Source: Yamagishiella unicocca
Lineage: Eukaryota; Chlorophyta; Chlorophyceae; Chlamydomonadales; Volvocaceae
Direction of reading: 5' to 3'
Assembly: GCA_003116995.1 (NCBI GenBank)
Contig: BDSL01000065.1
Location: 467,001-531,000 of the forward strand
Length of the DNA: 64,000 nucleotides
This document shows, piece after piece, positions 18,043 to 27,300 of the stretch (the first letter of the stretch is position 1; every line of letters starts with the position of its first letter). The notes under the pieces were generated by a model, which was given only the letters and a program-made list of their open reading frames with translations, did no database searches and was not told the origin of the DNA. The position numbers and the translations under genes were made by a program.

Positions 18043-18730
18043 TTGTAATTGTTACTTGCGATAGCTTTTCACCCGGGGAATGAGGGCCAAGCATTACTTC
18101 AGAGTGGTGCCTTGCAGGAGGCAGCTCGGACCAAAAGGCAGAACCACCGGGCACTTTGCTGGACATTGCAGGAGACGAAAGAGACAGAAACCCAGCCATA
18201 TCGCACCAATAATGGCAAAGCGTACTACCACCAGTAAAGATCTCAAGAGGCAAAACAGCAGCAGCCAGCGCCCCAGGGGGAATTTGCGCTAGAGGCTACC
18301 CTATCAGGAACCGACCACCAACCAACCTAGCAGACCAGCAACCGACGAACCAATGGAGCGCCGCAATGATGCAAGCAGCGGAACCGCCCGCCTCTCATCC
18401 CAAAAAGCACGAACCCCAATCAGGGTACACCCCGCGGACACGGAAAACAAGAAGCAAGGGGAAACCCCGCCCCCCTAACAACCCGGGCCGATCACAAATC
18501 CACCAGAACATCAGCCGGTCCCCCACACACAAGGCGACCGGCGACTATCCGCAAAAAAAGATGCTGTGGTCCCACTGCAGCCCAACCATTCCGGGAAGCC
18601 CCAACGCAGCAAACCGGCCCAAACTTGGACCAACCCACAGCGGATGGCACGATCCTGGAGATCACTCACCGGAACAGCAGCAGTCCTGCCGTAGGAAGGC
18701 TACCCTCTGCCTGCACCCAGATCGACCATC
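18043..18730 (-). mobile_element. Older diverged LINE 3' end (copy F)
   Basis: Read on the minus strand, about 18730 to 18400 resembles the end of ORF2, and about 18400 to 18255 matches the family 3' UTR with many substitutions (the segment around CCCCAGGGGGAATTTGCGCT is clear). The rest ends in a diverged terminal module with the tail CAAGTAACAATTACAACA. The reading frame is broken. This copy served as the landing site for copy E. Confidence 0.7.
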
Positions 18731-18957
18731 TGTTTAGGGTTCCATCATCAAGCACTGCCACCACCCTGAAGCTCAATTGCGACAGATCGTGACAATGAAA
18801 GTTTTCCTGCCAAGCTCAATAATTTTGGGCTGACAATTGAAGTTGGTCCCACTGTAACGAATACTGCTACTTGATCTTGATTTTGCCAACTCGACAGACC
18901 TCCATCTGAAAGTATCCAAAACGTTGCTTATAGATTCTAATCATCTTCCACACATCT
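18731..18957. other. AT-richer spacer upstream of tRNA cluster
   Basis: No gene is seen. It contains one isolated CCCACTGTAACGA match to the LINE terminus near 18850. Confidence 0.4.
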
Positions 18958-19027
18958 GCACTAGCCGAGAATCGAACTCGGGTCTGGTCCGTGGCAAGGA
19001 CCTATGCTACCACTATACCACTAGTGC
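18958..19027 (-). tRNA. tRNA-Gly (anticodon GCC)
   Basis: The minus-strand cloverleaf has a perfect 7-bp acceptor stem GCACTAG/CTAGTGC, anticodon arm GGTCC-TTGCCAC-GGACC (anticodon GCC), and T arm CCGAG-TTCGATT-CTCGG. There is no intron. The same sequence recurs at 19763 and 19924. A shared upstream element lies 61 bp away at 19088. Confidence 0.93.
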
Positions 19028-19087
19028 TGGTGATTGGGCGGTTTTAAGGCCCTTCCAGGACCAAAGGCCGTGGGCCCGTGGGCGCGT

Positions 19088-19117
19088 GGCCACTGTAACG
19101 CGGTCTCTCTCTCTCTC
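19088..19117 (-). promoter_or_regulatory. Shared tRNA-upstream element, copy 2
   Basis: GGCCACTGTAACGCGGTCTC plus a TC run lies 61 bp 5' of the tRNA-Gly at 18958 (minus strand). It matches copy 1 (2112) and copy 3 (20068) across about 28 bp, while the sequence between the element and each tRNA is unrelated. Confidence 0.45.
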
Positions 19118-19752
19118 GCCATGGTTCCGAAGCCCTCGCCCGCCCTCTCGAAGATGTACCACACGCCAGCATTCGTAGCACCTCAGTGGCCCCTCGACCC
19201 TTTCCCCCCAAGTTCAATGAACAGAGCGGTACCTAGACCCTTACCCCTCGAGTTCAGCTGGACAACTCAAGTGCGAACATGAACTTGGCCATCAACTTGG
19301 GCCTGCGTTCATCAGGGGCCTTCATGGGGGTCTTCAATTTCATATACAACCACCCCTTGGCTCCACAGGTTATCTTGCCATCGCTCTTTCTATTTCCCTT
19401 TTGGCCTTTGCCACTTTTCACACCCATATCATCTTAAGCCCAGAATGTAATTGTGTGATACACAAAGCAGCATGTATCACACATGCCAGGACCATTGCAT
19501 GGATGCCCCCATGGCCTGGAGCCAACTGGAATAATATAGTAGTACCCAGGTGTCACATGAAATGCCCCCTTTGCCTTCCACCTCCCAAAACGTTGCGCCA
19601 TTCCAGCTCACATCGTCTAGCGCAACGATATCCCGCCCACTGTAACCACAGAAACGACAACCCGCCCACTGTAACCTACACCCGCACATGTACCCGTACC
19701 AGTTACTACTACTACACCCGCACATGTACCCATGTCGTTCAGGATGCAATGC
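19118..19752. other. Spacer with short LINE-terminus-like repeats
   Basis: No gene is seen. Two CCCGCCCACTGTAACC matches (near 19632 and 19663) and two copies of ACCCGCACATGTACCC (near 19679 and 19716) form a small local duplication. Confidence 0.45.
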
Positions 19753-19756
19753 AAAA
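19753..19756 (-). terminator. Pol III T-run after Gly-Lys-Gly tRNA unit
   Basis: TTTT on the minus strand lies 7 bp past the 3' end of the last tRNA-Gly. No T-run separates the three tRNAs upstream, so this is the first plausible Pol III stop for that unit. Confidence 0.5.
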
Positions 19757-19762
19757 CATCAT

Positions 19763-19832
19763 GCACTAGCCGAGAATCGAACTCGGGTCTGGTCCGTGGC
19801 AAGGACCTATGCTACCACTATACCACTAGTGC
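19763..19832 (-). tRNA. tRNA-Gly (GCC), second copy
   Basis: It is identical in structure to the gene at 18958. It lies 3 bp downstream, on the minus strand, of tRNA-Lys(CUU), giving a Lys-Gly pair too close for separate upstream promoters. Confidence 0.93.
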
Positions 19833-19835
19833 GAC

Positions 19836-19907
19836 GCCCAATGTGGGGCTCGAACCCACGACCACAAGGTTAAGAGCCTTGCGCTCTACCGACTGAGCTA
19901 ACCGGGC
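19836..19907 (-). tRNA. tRNA-Lys (anticodon CUU)
   Basis: The cloverleaf has acceptor GCCCGGT, A box TAGCTCAGTCGGTAGAGCG, anticodon arm CAAGG-CTCTTAA-CCTTG (anticodon CTT) and T arm with GGTTCGAGCC. There is no intron. It lies between two tRNA-Gly genes, with a 16-bp gap upstream and a 3-bp gap downstream. Confidence 0.93.
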
Positions 19908-19923
19908 ACCAGGAGGGTAACCT

Positions 19924-19993
19924 GCACTAGCCGAGAATCGAACTCGGGTCTGGTCCGTGGCAAGGACCTATGCTACCACTATACCACTAGTGC
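19924..19993 (-). tRNA. tRNA-Gly (GCC), third copy
   Basis: It is the first tRNA of the Gly-Lys-Gly unit on the minus strand and has the same sequence as the copies at 18958 and 19763. The shared upstream element is 75 bp away at 20068. It starts exactly 161 bp from the copy at 19763, which is the repeat period of the array. Confidence 0.93.
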
Positions 19994-20067
19994 AACAGGT
20001 ATGGATATCACCCATAACACTTCATTCGACCATACCAGGAGCGAGTCCGTATAGTTCCTCTAGTTCA

Positions 20068-20095
20068 GGCCACTGTAACGCGGTCTCTCTCTCTC
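20068..20095 (-). promoter_or_regulatory. Shared tRNA-upstream element, copy 3
   Basis: GGCCACTGTAACGCGGTCTC plus a TC run lies 75 bp 5' of the first tRNA of the Gly-Lys-Gly unit. No such element precedes the right-hand unit at 20627. Confidence 0.45.
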
Positions 20096-20306
20096 AGGCA
20101 CATGAAGCAAGCCAAATGTCCCGCAGGCTCCAGGAGTCTCCACATCTACAACTCTACCATGAGTTAGGCGGCACGATGTCACAGGAGGGAAGCATTTCAG
20201 AAGGTGATGTACCACGCAGCAGGCGAAACAGACCTCACACGCAAGAAATCCCCACACACGTCGCAAATCCCCACACCCCACACACGTCCCCACAGCGCAT
20301 GGAACC

Positions 20307-20311
20307 AAAAA
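20307..20311 (-). terminator. Pol III T-run after right-hand tRNA unit
   Basis: TTTTT on the minus strand lies about 10 bp beyond the degenerate tRNA-Gly at 20322. It is the first T-run after the Lys-Gly-Lys-(Gly) series that starts at 20627. Confidence 0.5.
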
Positions 20312-20321
20312 TGAGGAATAT

Positions 20322-20391
20322 GCGTTAGCCCCTTATCAAACGCGAGTTTGGTCCGTGGCAAAGACCTATGATACCACTATACCACAAGTGC
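20322..20391 (-). pseudogene. Degenerate tRNA-Gly (GCC)
   Basis: It sits where a tRNA-Gly is expected in the array, 3 bp from a tRNA-Lys and 161 bp from the next Gly. The anticodon region (TTGCCAC) survives, but the acceptor, D and T arms carry several mismatches and the B box is destroyed, so it is very unlikely to give a stable tRNA. Confidence 0.85.
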
Positions 20392-20394
20392 GAC

Positions 20395-20466
20395 GCCCAA
20401 TGTGGGGCTCGAACCCACGACCACAAGGTAAAGAGCCTTGCGCTCTACCGACTGAGCTAACCGGGC
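20395..20466 (-). tRNA. tRNA-Lys (CUU) with altered anticodon loop
   Basis: The cloverleaf is complete as in the copy at 19836, but the anticodon loop reads CTCTTTA in place of CTCTTAA. Position 37 is therefore T, where a modified purine is normal. The anticodon remains CTT. It may be a weak or dead copy. Confidence 0.8.
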
Positions 20467-20482
20467 ACCAGGAGGGTAACCT

Positions 20483-20552
20483 GCACTAGCCGAGAATCGA
20501 ACTCGAGTCTGGTCCGTGGCAGGGACCTATGCTACCACTATACCACTAGAGC
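20483..20552 (-). tRNA. tRNA-Gly (GCC), variant copy
   Basis: Compared with the other Gly genes it has an acceptor-stem change (5' GCTCTAG), a C in place of T at the start of the anticodon loop, and a G-T pair in the T stem. The anticodon is still GCC. It may be functional but is drifting. Confidence 0.75.
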
Positions 20553-20555
20553 GAC

Positions 20556-20627
20556 GCCCAATGTGGGGCTCGAACCCACGACCACAAGGTTAAGAGCCTT
20601 GCGCTCTACCGACTGAGCTAACCGGGC
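20556..20627 (-). tRNA. tRNA-Lys (CUU), first gene of the right-hand unit
   Basis: The sequence matches the copy at 19836. On the minus strand it leads the series Lys-Gly-Lys-(pseudo)Gly, with 3-bp and 16-bp gaps. The 161-bp spacing to the Lys at 20395 shows tandem duplication of a Lys-Gly pair. Confidence 0.93.
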
Positions 20628-23019
20628 ATACCGTCATCAACTTACCAGGCAAAGAAGGAGGCTCACACCCGTACAGCTTCTTGATCGGTCAAGACGCATG
20701 CTGTATCGACTGTGCTGCGCTGAAGTGCCCTAATTTATTCATATAGCGTCTGGGCCAAGGGGGGTTAAGGTGGGGCGTCGATTAAACAGAAAGAAGTCTC
20801 CATCCCCACATGAAGAAAGAATATAATCCATGCATGGGCCGGACGAGTGGTGCGAGGAGCGCTGTGAAGCGAGTGGTGCTTCACAGTTCTAGTTGCGAAA
20901 GACTATACCATGTGGAGCATTCAGTTGTGGAAATCTCTGCCGTGCCCACTGCCGGAGGATTGGCCATGCTACGCGGGGAATCCAGTTGGGTGAGATCAAC
21001 ATATTGCGGGTACTCATTTACTGGTGATTCATCATAGCGCGGCGCGAGGGTGAGCACACGCACGGCTCAGGTGTAATCGGTGTCCCCGTAACCTGGCAGC
21101 GAGGGGACGCCGTAGGCAGGAAGAGGCAGGACAGGACACTTATATTCGGTCCGGTTTGGGGTAGTTCTAGCATTCAGTTAATTCGGTACCCATTCGTGGG
21201 TCTGTACCCACAGAGGTCATAGAACTATCTAGCGGTGCTTGGATACCTGGACATGCCGCGTCCTCTTGCAAGGATTGGACTATGCTGATTCCTGCATCAT
21301 AAAAATAAAACATGCACTCCGAAAGTGATGTCCATATTCGCTTCCGAACTTCAGGCCAGGATCGTGTTGGACTTCGCCGGTCCCAAGGTTGCGTCAGCCC
21401 TCCTCAAGCACAGCCATCAAGATGTATCAAGCTGCTTACCTTCAATAGTTAACGCAGTGAGATAGTGACTTGAGATCCAAAGCCACTCATTGGCGCCAGG
21501 ACAGCATCCGCCCACGAAGCGACCCTGAACCGCCTTTGGCCAGTATCGCCGGCCCTCCTTGGCTGCCATCGTCGGCTCAAAAGTGCATGCGCTTGGCAAT
21601 GCCTGCGCGGAAGCTTTACCAGCTGTTGCAAAACATGAGGAGACGTCCAGAAGCCCTAGTGTGTTTGATCCGTACAGGAAGTCGCCAAGGCATCCGTCAA
21701 TCTTACAACCGACTATCCACCAAAGCAACTGGAAATCGTTCGGTAAGAGGCCAGTTGCGACACGCGCGCATCTATGCTTCGTGAGTGCTATGTGGCCACC
21801 CATAGAGAGCACTCCAAGATAGAGTTCACATACGTATAAATCCCAAGGTATTGAATGGCGCTGAGGATGTGTGTATATGTCGACCAGCCCTCCGAAAGCC
21901 CGAACACGGAACACCCAGAGGATGTCGTAAGAGGGCCTTACTACAAGGCATCATCCTTAAAATAGGTAAGGAAGCTAATCGCTCTCCTGCCTACTGGAGT
22001 CTCGCCACAACTATCGTAGAATAAGGGCGTTCATGTGCTAATTAGTTCGAAAGGTGGCGTTAGCGCGTGAGGGGAAAATGCGCCCCTTCGTTACCGGTAG
22101 CTTTTACTCCCCAACGAAAATCGCAGGGGCTCCGGCTGCAAACAATGGAAAAGAATGCACACTATAATGGGAAAGCATGCATACACTCTCGAATTTTGCC
22201 GAAACGGGGGGGGAGCTCTGCAACTCTCCAAGCACGACTTTCGATCGTGTCATATAGACGCGTTAACGTAATGTTTTATCGTCGTATTATATGGACCGGG
22301 GGCAGTGCGAATACAGGCGGGAAAGTCGGGCACAAGACCGCAACGTGCCGCGACAGCTTCGCCTCCTCTCCTTGCCCCCCGCCGGCATAACCAGCAACGC
22401 CTACGCTTTCCATGTAGGCGTTAAGGCGTTGTTTTGGAGCCAGTTGTCGTCCTCGTACGTGCTCTTGAGCCTTCTTCACCGGCATTCGTGGGTATGGTAA
22501 GAGTGTTTGGTTGGTCCTTTGGTTGGCACGAGTTACATTCGCCGCGACGTTCTCCCCGTCAATTCGCAATGGGGCGTTGGCGAGGGTTGGCGGCCATGGC
22601 ATATGCCAAAGAACGAGTCAATCGCCATGGACCGCCATGCTGCCCATGCACCCTACCTAACCGTGCCGAACGTTCTGGGACGTGCAATGTACGGGGGCCA
22701 GGCATATCCCTCGGCTCAAAGACTCCTTTAGACGTCGGTGTTCTGTACCTCCGCTGTAATCAGCTGTAATAGTTAGTACTACCGTCAAACACTCAAATCG
22801 ACTTACCAGGACTTACCAGGACACGATCATCCTGGTTGCCGTTTTCCCCGAAGGACAAGCGACTGCGGCGCACGACACGCGCACTCGGCGCACCCCAAAG
22901 CCGCAGCGAAAGCGCAAACAGAAGTGTAGAAGTCCTCAGAGTTACCGATTTGCACACTGCCCTACGCCGGGCGGACAGTTCTGTAAGCCGTTTGTACTGT
23001 TTGTACGGTCGGTCCAGTT
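20628..23019. other. Long intergenic stretch, no supported gene
   Basis: Open frames are short and none shows a convincing domain. Base composition drops toward AT between 21150 and 22300. A 165-codon minus-strand frame at 21417-21914 was considered as a Copia integrase relic and not accepted. Confidence 0.4.
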
Positions 23020-23505
23020 ATTGTAACGGTTACAGTGGGTTCCAGACCAAGAGGTAGAACCATCGGGCGCATCGCCTGACACTGAACAAGACGCCGGAAA
23101 CAAAATGTATGGCCTAGAACGAAACATGGCCGGACATGGCCGGGTGTCATTGGGGCTCCCACAAAATCCGTCATGACCGCACGCCTGTTGGTGGAGTTTG
23201 CTGATGCGCTGCTCGCTACCACAATGTCCGCTACGACCGTTGCTTTAGCTGGGAGCAAGAGGCCACTGCAGCCTTTAGCAGCCTTTCGTGCAAGCTAGGG
23301 CCACTGCAGGTGACCATGACAGCTCACCAGGCACGTATTGCGTCGAAAACTGGGCCTAAGTGAGAGCGAAAGCGAGCGGAGTCAAGGCATGGCAAGGTCA
23401 CACCCGTGAGGAGATGATACACTGGCGTCTCTTCCAGTGTCCGGTGATGCACCCGATGGCTCTTCCATGTGGTCTGGGGCCCACTGTTACAGTTACTACT
23501 ACGGG
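23020..23505 (+). mobile_element. Old short LINE derivative with inverted terminal module
   Basis: Positions about 23024-23105 are the inverted 3' terminal module (GTAACGGTTACAGTGGGTTC and onward). At about 23165-23260 the plus strand encodes TARLLVEFADALLATT, resembling the ORF2 segment TAVQLVEFADARRAAHE of copy D. At about 23430-23495 a direct terminal module ends with GGGGCCCACTGTTACAG. The order, inverted module then ORF2 C-terminal part then direct module, is the same as in copy B, but the sequence is much more decayed and partly deleted. Confidence 0.6.
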
Positions 23506-24361
23506 CTTGTGATTACTATGAAGGGTTGGATTTTATCGACGCCCCTGACTGGCACAAGGGGGCCATTCCAGCAAAGGTTGGAGGTTTGGCCCCTCTTAGG
23601 TAAATCTGCTTTCGAATTGGACTGCAAGGCCCGTCGCTATTCGTACCACCAACTCTATCTGGTGCACGGCCCGTCCGTCTTCGTATCTATAAATGGAGAC
23701 GCGAAAGCTCAGAACGCTTCGTCGTTCAGATGTGCGGTGACCCTACAGCAACCACCAGCAACAAAGATCCGTGCGCTCAGAACGGCGTGTCGCGGCAGGC
23801 GGCGGCAGGTCCTGGCCTGCTTTAAGTACTTTGCCAATATCGGTGACTGTCGCGCAGGTTCCAAGCAAGCTTCTTACTTGTGCTTCGTTAAGAGGCGGCT
23901 GCTGATACCCAACCAATCTCACATCACCACGCCTTACCTCAACATCCCACGAGGCTCCACGGCAGGTCTCCCCAGGTCTCCCCTGGCCCGCGACCTTCTG
24001 CTGGCCTTCTCATACTCCCTCGCAGTTCATGCACGGTCAGATCCTTCGTATATCTAGCCCACGTGCTGGACCGTAAGTCATGGGCCTTCACCCGGTTGGA
24101 CCCGTTTCCGTTGGCTTCCACCCCCAACGGAGTACGTGTACGGTCATGACCCATATACAACGTCCGTGCTTGTACTAAGCTTTGCGGGTAGCAGTATCCG
24201 AAATATATGCGGCCTACGCTGCGTGCTGGAGCTTATTGATAGCGATCCGTTACTTAACGCCAATTTTGACCACAACTCGGTACATACCTCATTGAATAGA
24301 TGCTGAAAACAATCATGCAAGCCAATTAAGTTTGGTAAAATTACAACGAATTGGGCCCGCT
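23506..24361. other. Intergenic and promoter region of the pseudouridine synthase gene
   Basis: No gene is seen. The final 200 bp before the ATG at 24362 are AT-richer (around 24180-24340), as expected of a promoter or 5' UTR, but no TATA box can be assigned with confidence. Confidence 0.35.
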
Positions 24362-27300
24362 ATGTTTCGACCAGCTGCCGGTCAGTTTTCCGCCGCCCCA
24401 TGCGCCCGCCGCGCTGCGTCGACACGGTCGCCCAGTTTTGCAGCCTTTGACGCATATATTGGTGCAAAATCATCAGTTTCGACCCCGTTACTTGCCTTCC
24501 ATCCTCTTGGCGTTCGTTGTCACGTCGGGCCATCCGGGGTGCAGGGCACCATAATCGCTGGCGCTTGGAACGGACTACCCCTCGTGCTCCCGGCAACTTA
24601 TCTCCCACTACGGTCTAGAAGTAACGCTTACAGTACTCTTTCCGGAGCTAGAGGCTTATCCTGCAGCGACCGCCGCGGCTTTGGCGCCGCGGCAGCGGCT
24701 CCAACTTCGATGACACCCTCCATGGACGAGTCCGTACCTTCGGATGGGGCCGCTTGTACTCAAGGCACCGCCACCGCAACAGCCACCGTGGAAGTAGCGG
24801 CAGACCCCTCACAGGTACCTCCACCCAGCGCGTCAGATGCCAAAGCGGCGGCTAAGGCGGCTGCTCACGATGCGTATACGTCTTCTGGGGGTACGCTTCG
24901 CACCAAGAGGCCCCCCGGCATGGTGAAGAGGAGCATAGCTATGCACGTGGGCTATGTCGGTACGGCCTTCAACGGTGAGTGGCCAAACAACAGTATCCGC
25001 CGAGGAGGGCGTTCGCAGAGCCTCCAGCAGTGGCTGTTTGTGGACGCAAGCCGAACGTGAGATCTGGAGCTTGTGCGTTCGCGCATGGCTGCCGGCAGCA
25101 CGATGGCGCACGGGAATGCGGACGCGCTGGCTTTAGGCGACCGTGGCTGCCCTCTCCGGTTGCGTGCAATGTCGGCAGACAAATGGACGTGTACGGCCGG
25201 CTCGGCTTGTGAGACACGGTGTCGCAGCATTCGTCATCTACATACATCTCCTAGTGGAATCACTCAAAACTGTCCCGTCATGTCTTGGATCTTGATTCCA
25301 ACTCCCAACCGCAATCCGCGCCCATCAGCAACCTCCTCTCCACCCAAGCCTCCGGTTTCTGTCTCACCACCAGCACTGCCCTCCTCCACGCCGCCCGGGT
25401 CTCCTTGCCCCCCTCCCCACCCCGCCGCCCGCCGCCCGGCCCCCCTTCGTTGCTTTGGGCCCCGTACAACCTCCAAGCGCGTCCTGACGCCCCTTGCCGC
25501 TCCCCCTCCCGCATGCTTCGCGGTGACGGACGTTGCTAACCGCTCTGGGCTCTGGCCAGGTGCGTCTCACGTATGGCCGCTTTCGGAATATAAGAGCTGT
25601 CATCGTGTATGCTTTTTTTCGTTGTGGGCTTGCGGTTGCTGTTGGTGTCGCCGCAGTTTATCAGTAGCTAGGGCGACGCAGCTCGAGCCACGCGCCGGGA
25701 ATGGACTCTTGTCCTAAACCTACTCGCCGGCTAGTTTCTGACCTCCGTCTCCCATGTCGTGTAACTGGGTCTTCTCGCCACTCCCGGCCGCGCTCACCCT
25801 GGGGCTCCAGGCCTGCAGGTCAACCGCGCCGCCGCGCCGGACAGCACGGTGGAGGCGGTTCTGGAGCGCGCAGTGTACGACGCGAACCTCATCGCGGAGT
25901 CCAACTTTGGCGACCTCAAAAAGATCAAGTGGACAAGGAACAGCCGCACCGACAAGGGGGTGCACTCCATATCTACAGTAGTGGGGCTGCGAGTGCTGCT
26001 GGCGGGCGACGAGCGGTGGGTTGCGTGGCATGGGGATCTGGGGTCTGACGGGGCCCGCTTGGTTACCGGACCACATCGTCGTACACCCAGTCGTACACCC
26101 ACGGTCGTGATGGACCCAACCCACGCCGGCATTTCTGTCGCGCTTCTGCCCGCCCCCTTCACACGCCTTGCCCCCGCCCTTGCCGCTGTATGGTGCCCCT
26201 GGTGATGCCCCTGCCCTTGCGGCTGGTGGTGCCAGGTTCGACACGGACCCTGAGGGCCTCGGGATAGTGGCGGATCTTAACGCCCGACTGCCGCCCCAGG
26301 TGAGTACGGGTCCCGCGGGTCTGAAATAAGCAGTGTCGAAAGTGGCCCCGGGCCGAAATCTGCTGACGGCATACCGGTACCCTGCTTGAAGTACTGGCTG
26401 GCGACAAACAGCGCCTTTGTTATGCCTTGAATGCGGATTCATTGTGCCCTGTCCCGGATCCCGGATTCTGGATCCTCAGGTGCGGATATTGAGCGCCCAG
26501 AGGGTCAACAAGAAGTTCAACGCGAGGAGGTGGGGGGGGCACAGGGGCTGGGGGAAGATGCAGGGGGCACGGGGGCTGGGGAGAGGTGCGGGGGGCACAG
26601 GGGAAATGGGGGGGGAGGGGCTGCGGCGATTGCCGCGTGGCGCTTGGGGTCCTGGGCAGCTCTCATGGATGGTTGGGTGGAAGGGGCTGCGGTCGACCTT
26701 GCCATGCATCATCAGCTCGCCCCCGTCGGTTGCCACCCGTAAACTGGCGTGCCTCGCCTGGCCCTGAATCCCACGCCTTGGAGGTAGGAGACCCATGGGT
26801 CGCCTCCCCTCGCACTCTTCCGCTCCCAAGTGCACCCACTGGCCCTAAAGCCCGCACCCGCCCAACATACAGTGCCTCCCTTTGCGCCCACCTCGCAGGT
26901 TCTGCTTCGACCGCACCTACGAGTACTTCCTTCCCGCCTACCTGCTGCTGGCCCCCCGCGACGGCGGCGGCGAGGCCGCTGACACCGCCGCTGCGGCGGG
27001 TCAGCCCCAGCCCCAGCAGCGGCACGAGGTGGACACCTCGGAGGTGCTGGCGGCCCTGGACCGCATGCGCGAGGCTCTGGGCTGCTACGTGGGCACCCAC
27101 CCCTTCCACAACTACACGGCCAAGCGGAAGACTTACGTGGACACGGCGAGGGACAGAGGTGGGTCGCTGCGAGCGCCGTACGCCGGGGGCGGGGGGAGGG
27201 AGAGAGGGAAGAGAAGAAGCGTGTAAGAGGTTGTGATCGCAAGCAACACGCCTGTTAGGTGGGAAGCACATCCTGGGGCCAGGAGGCCGTGTTAGTGCCG

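Noticed and set aside
21417..21914. 165-codon minus-strand frame with GRFVGG and WPKAVQ phrases like the end of a Copia integrase
   Set aside because: Only one short phrase fits. Flanking frames show no GAG, integrase-core or RT motifs and no LTRs, so the resemblance is too weak to call.
23437..24057. 206-codon plus-strand frame
   Set aside because: It starts inside a LINE terminal module and continues into sequence without protein-like features.
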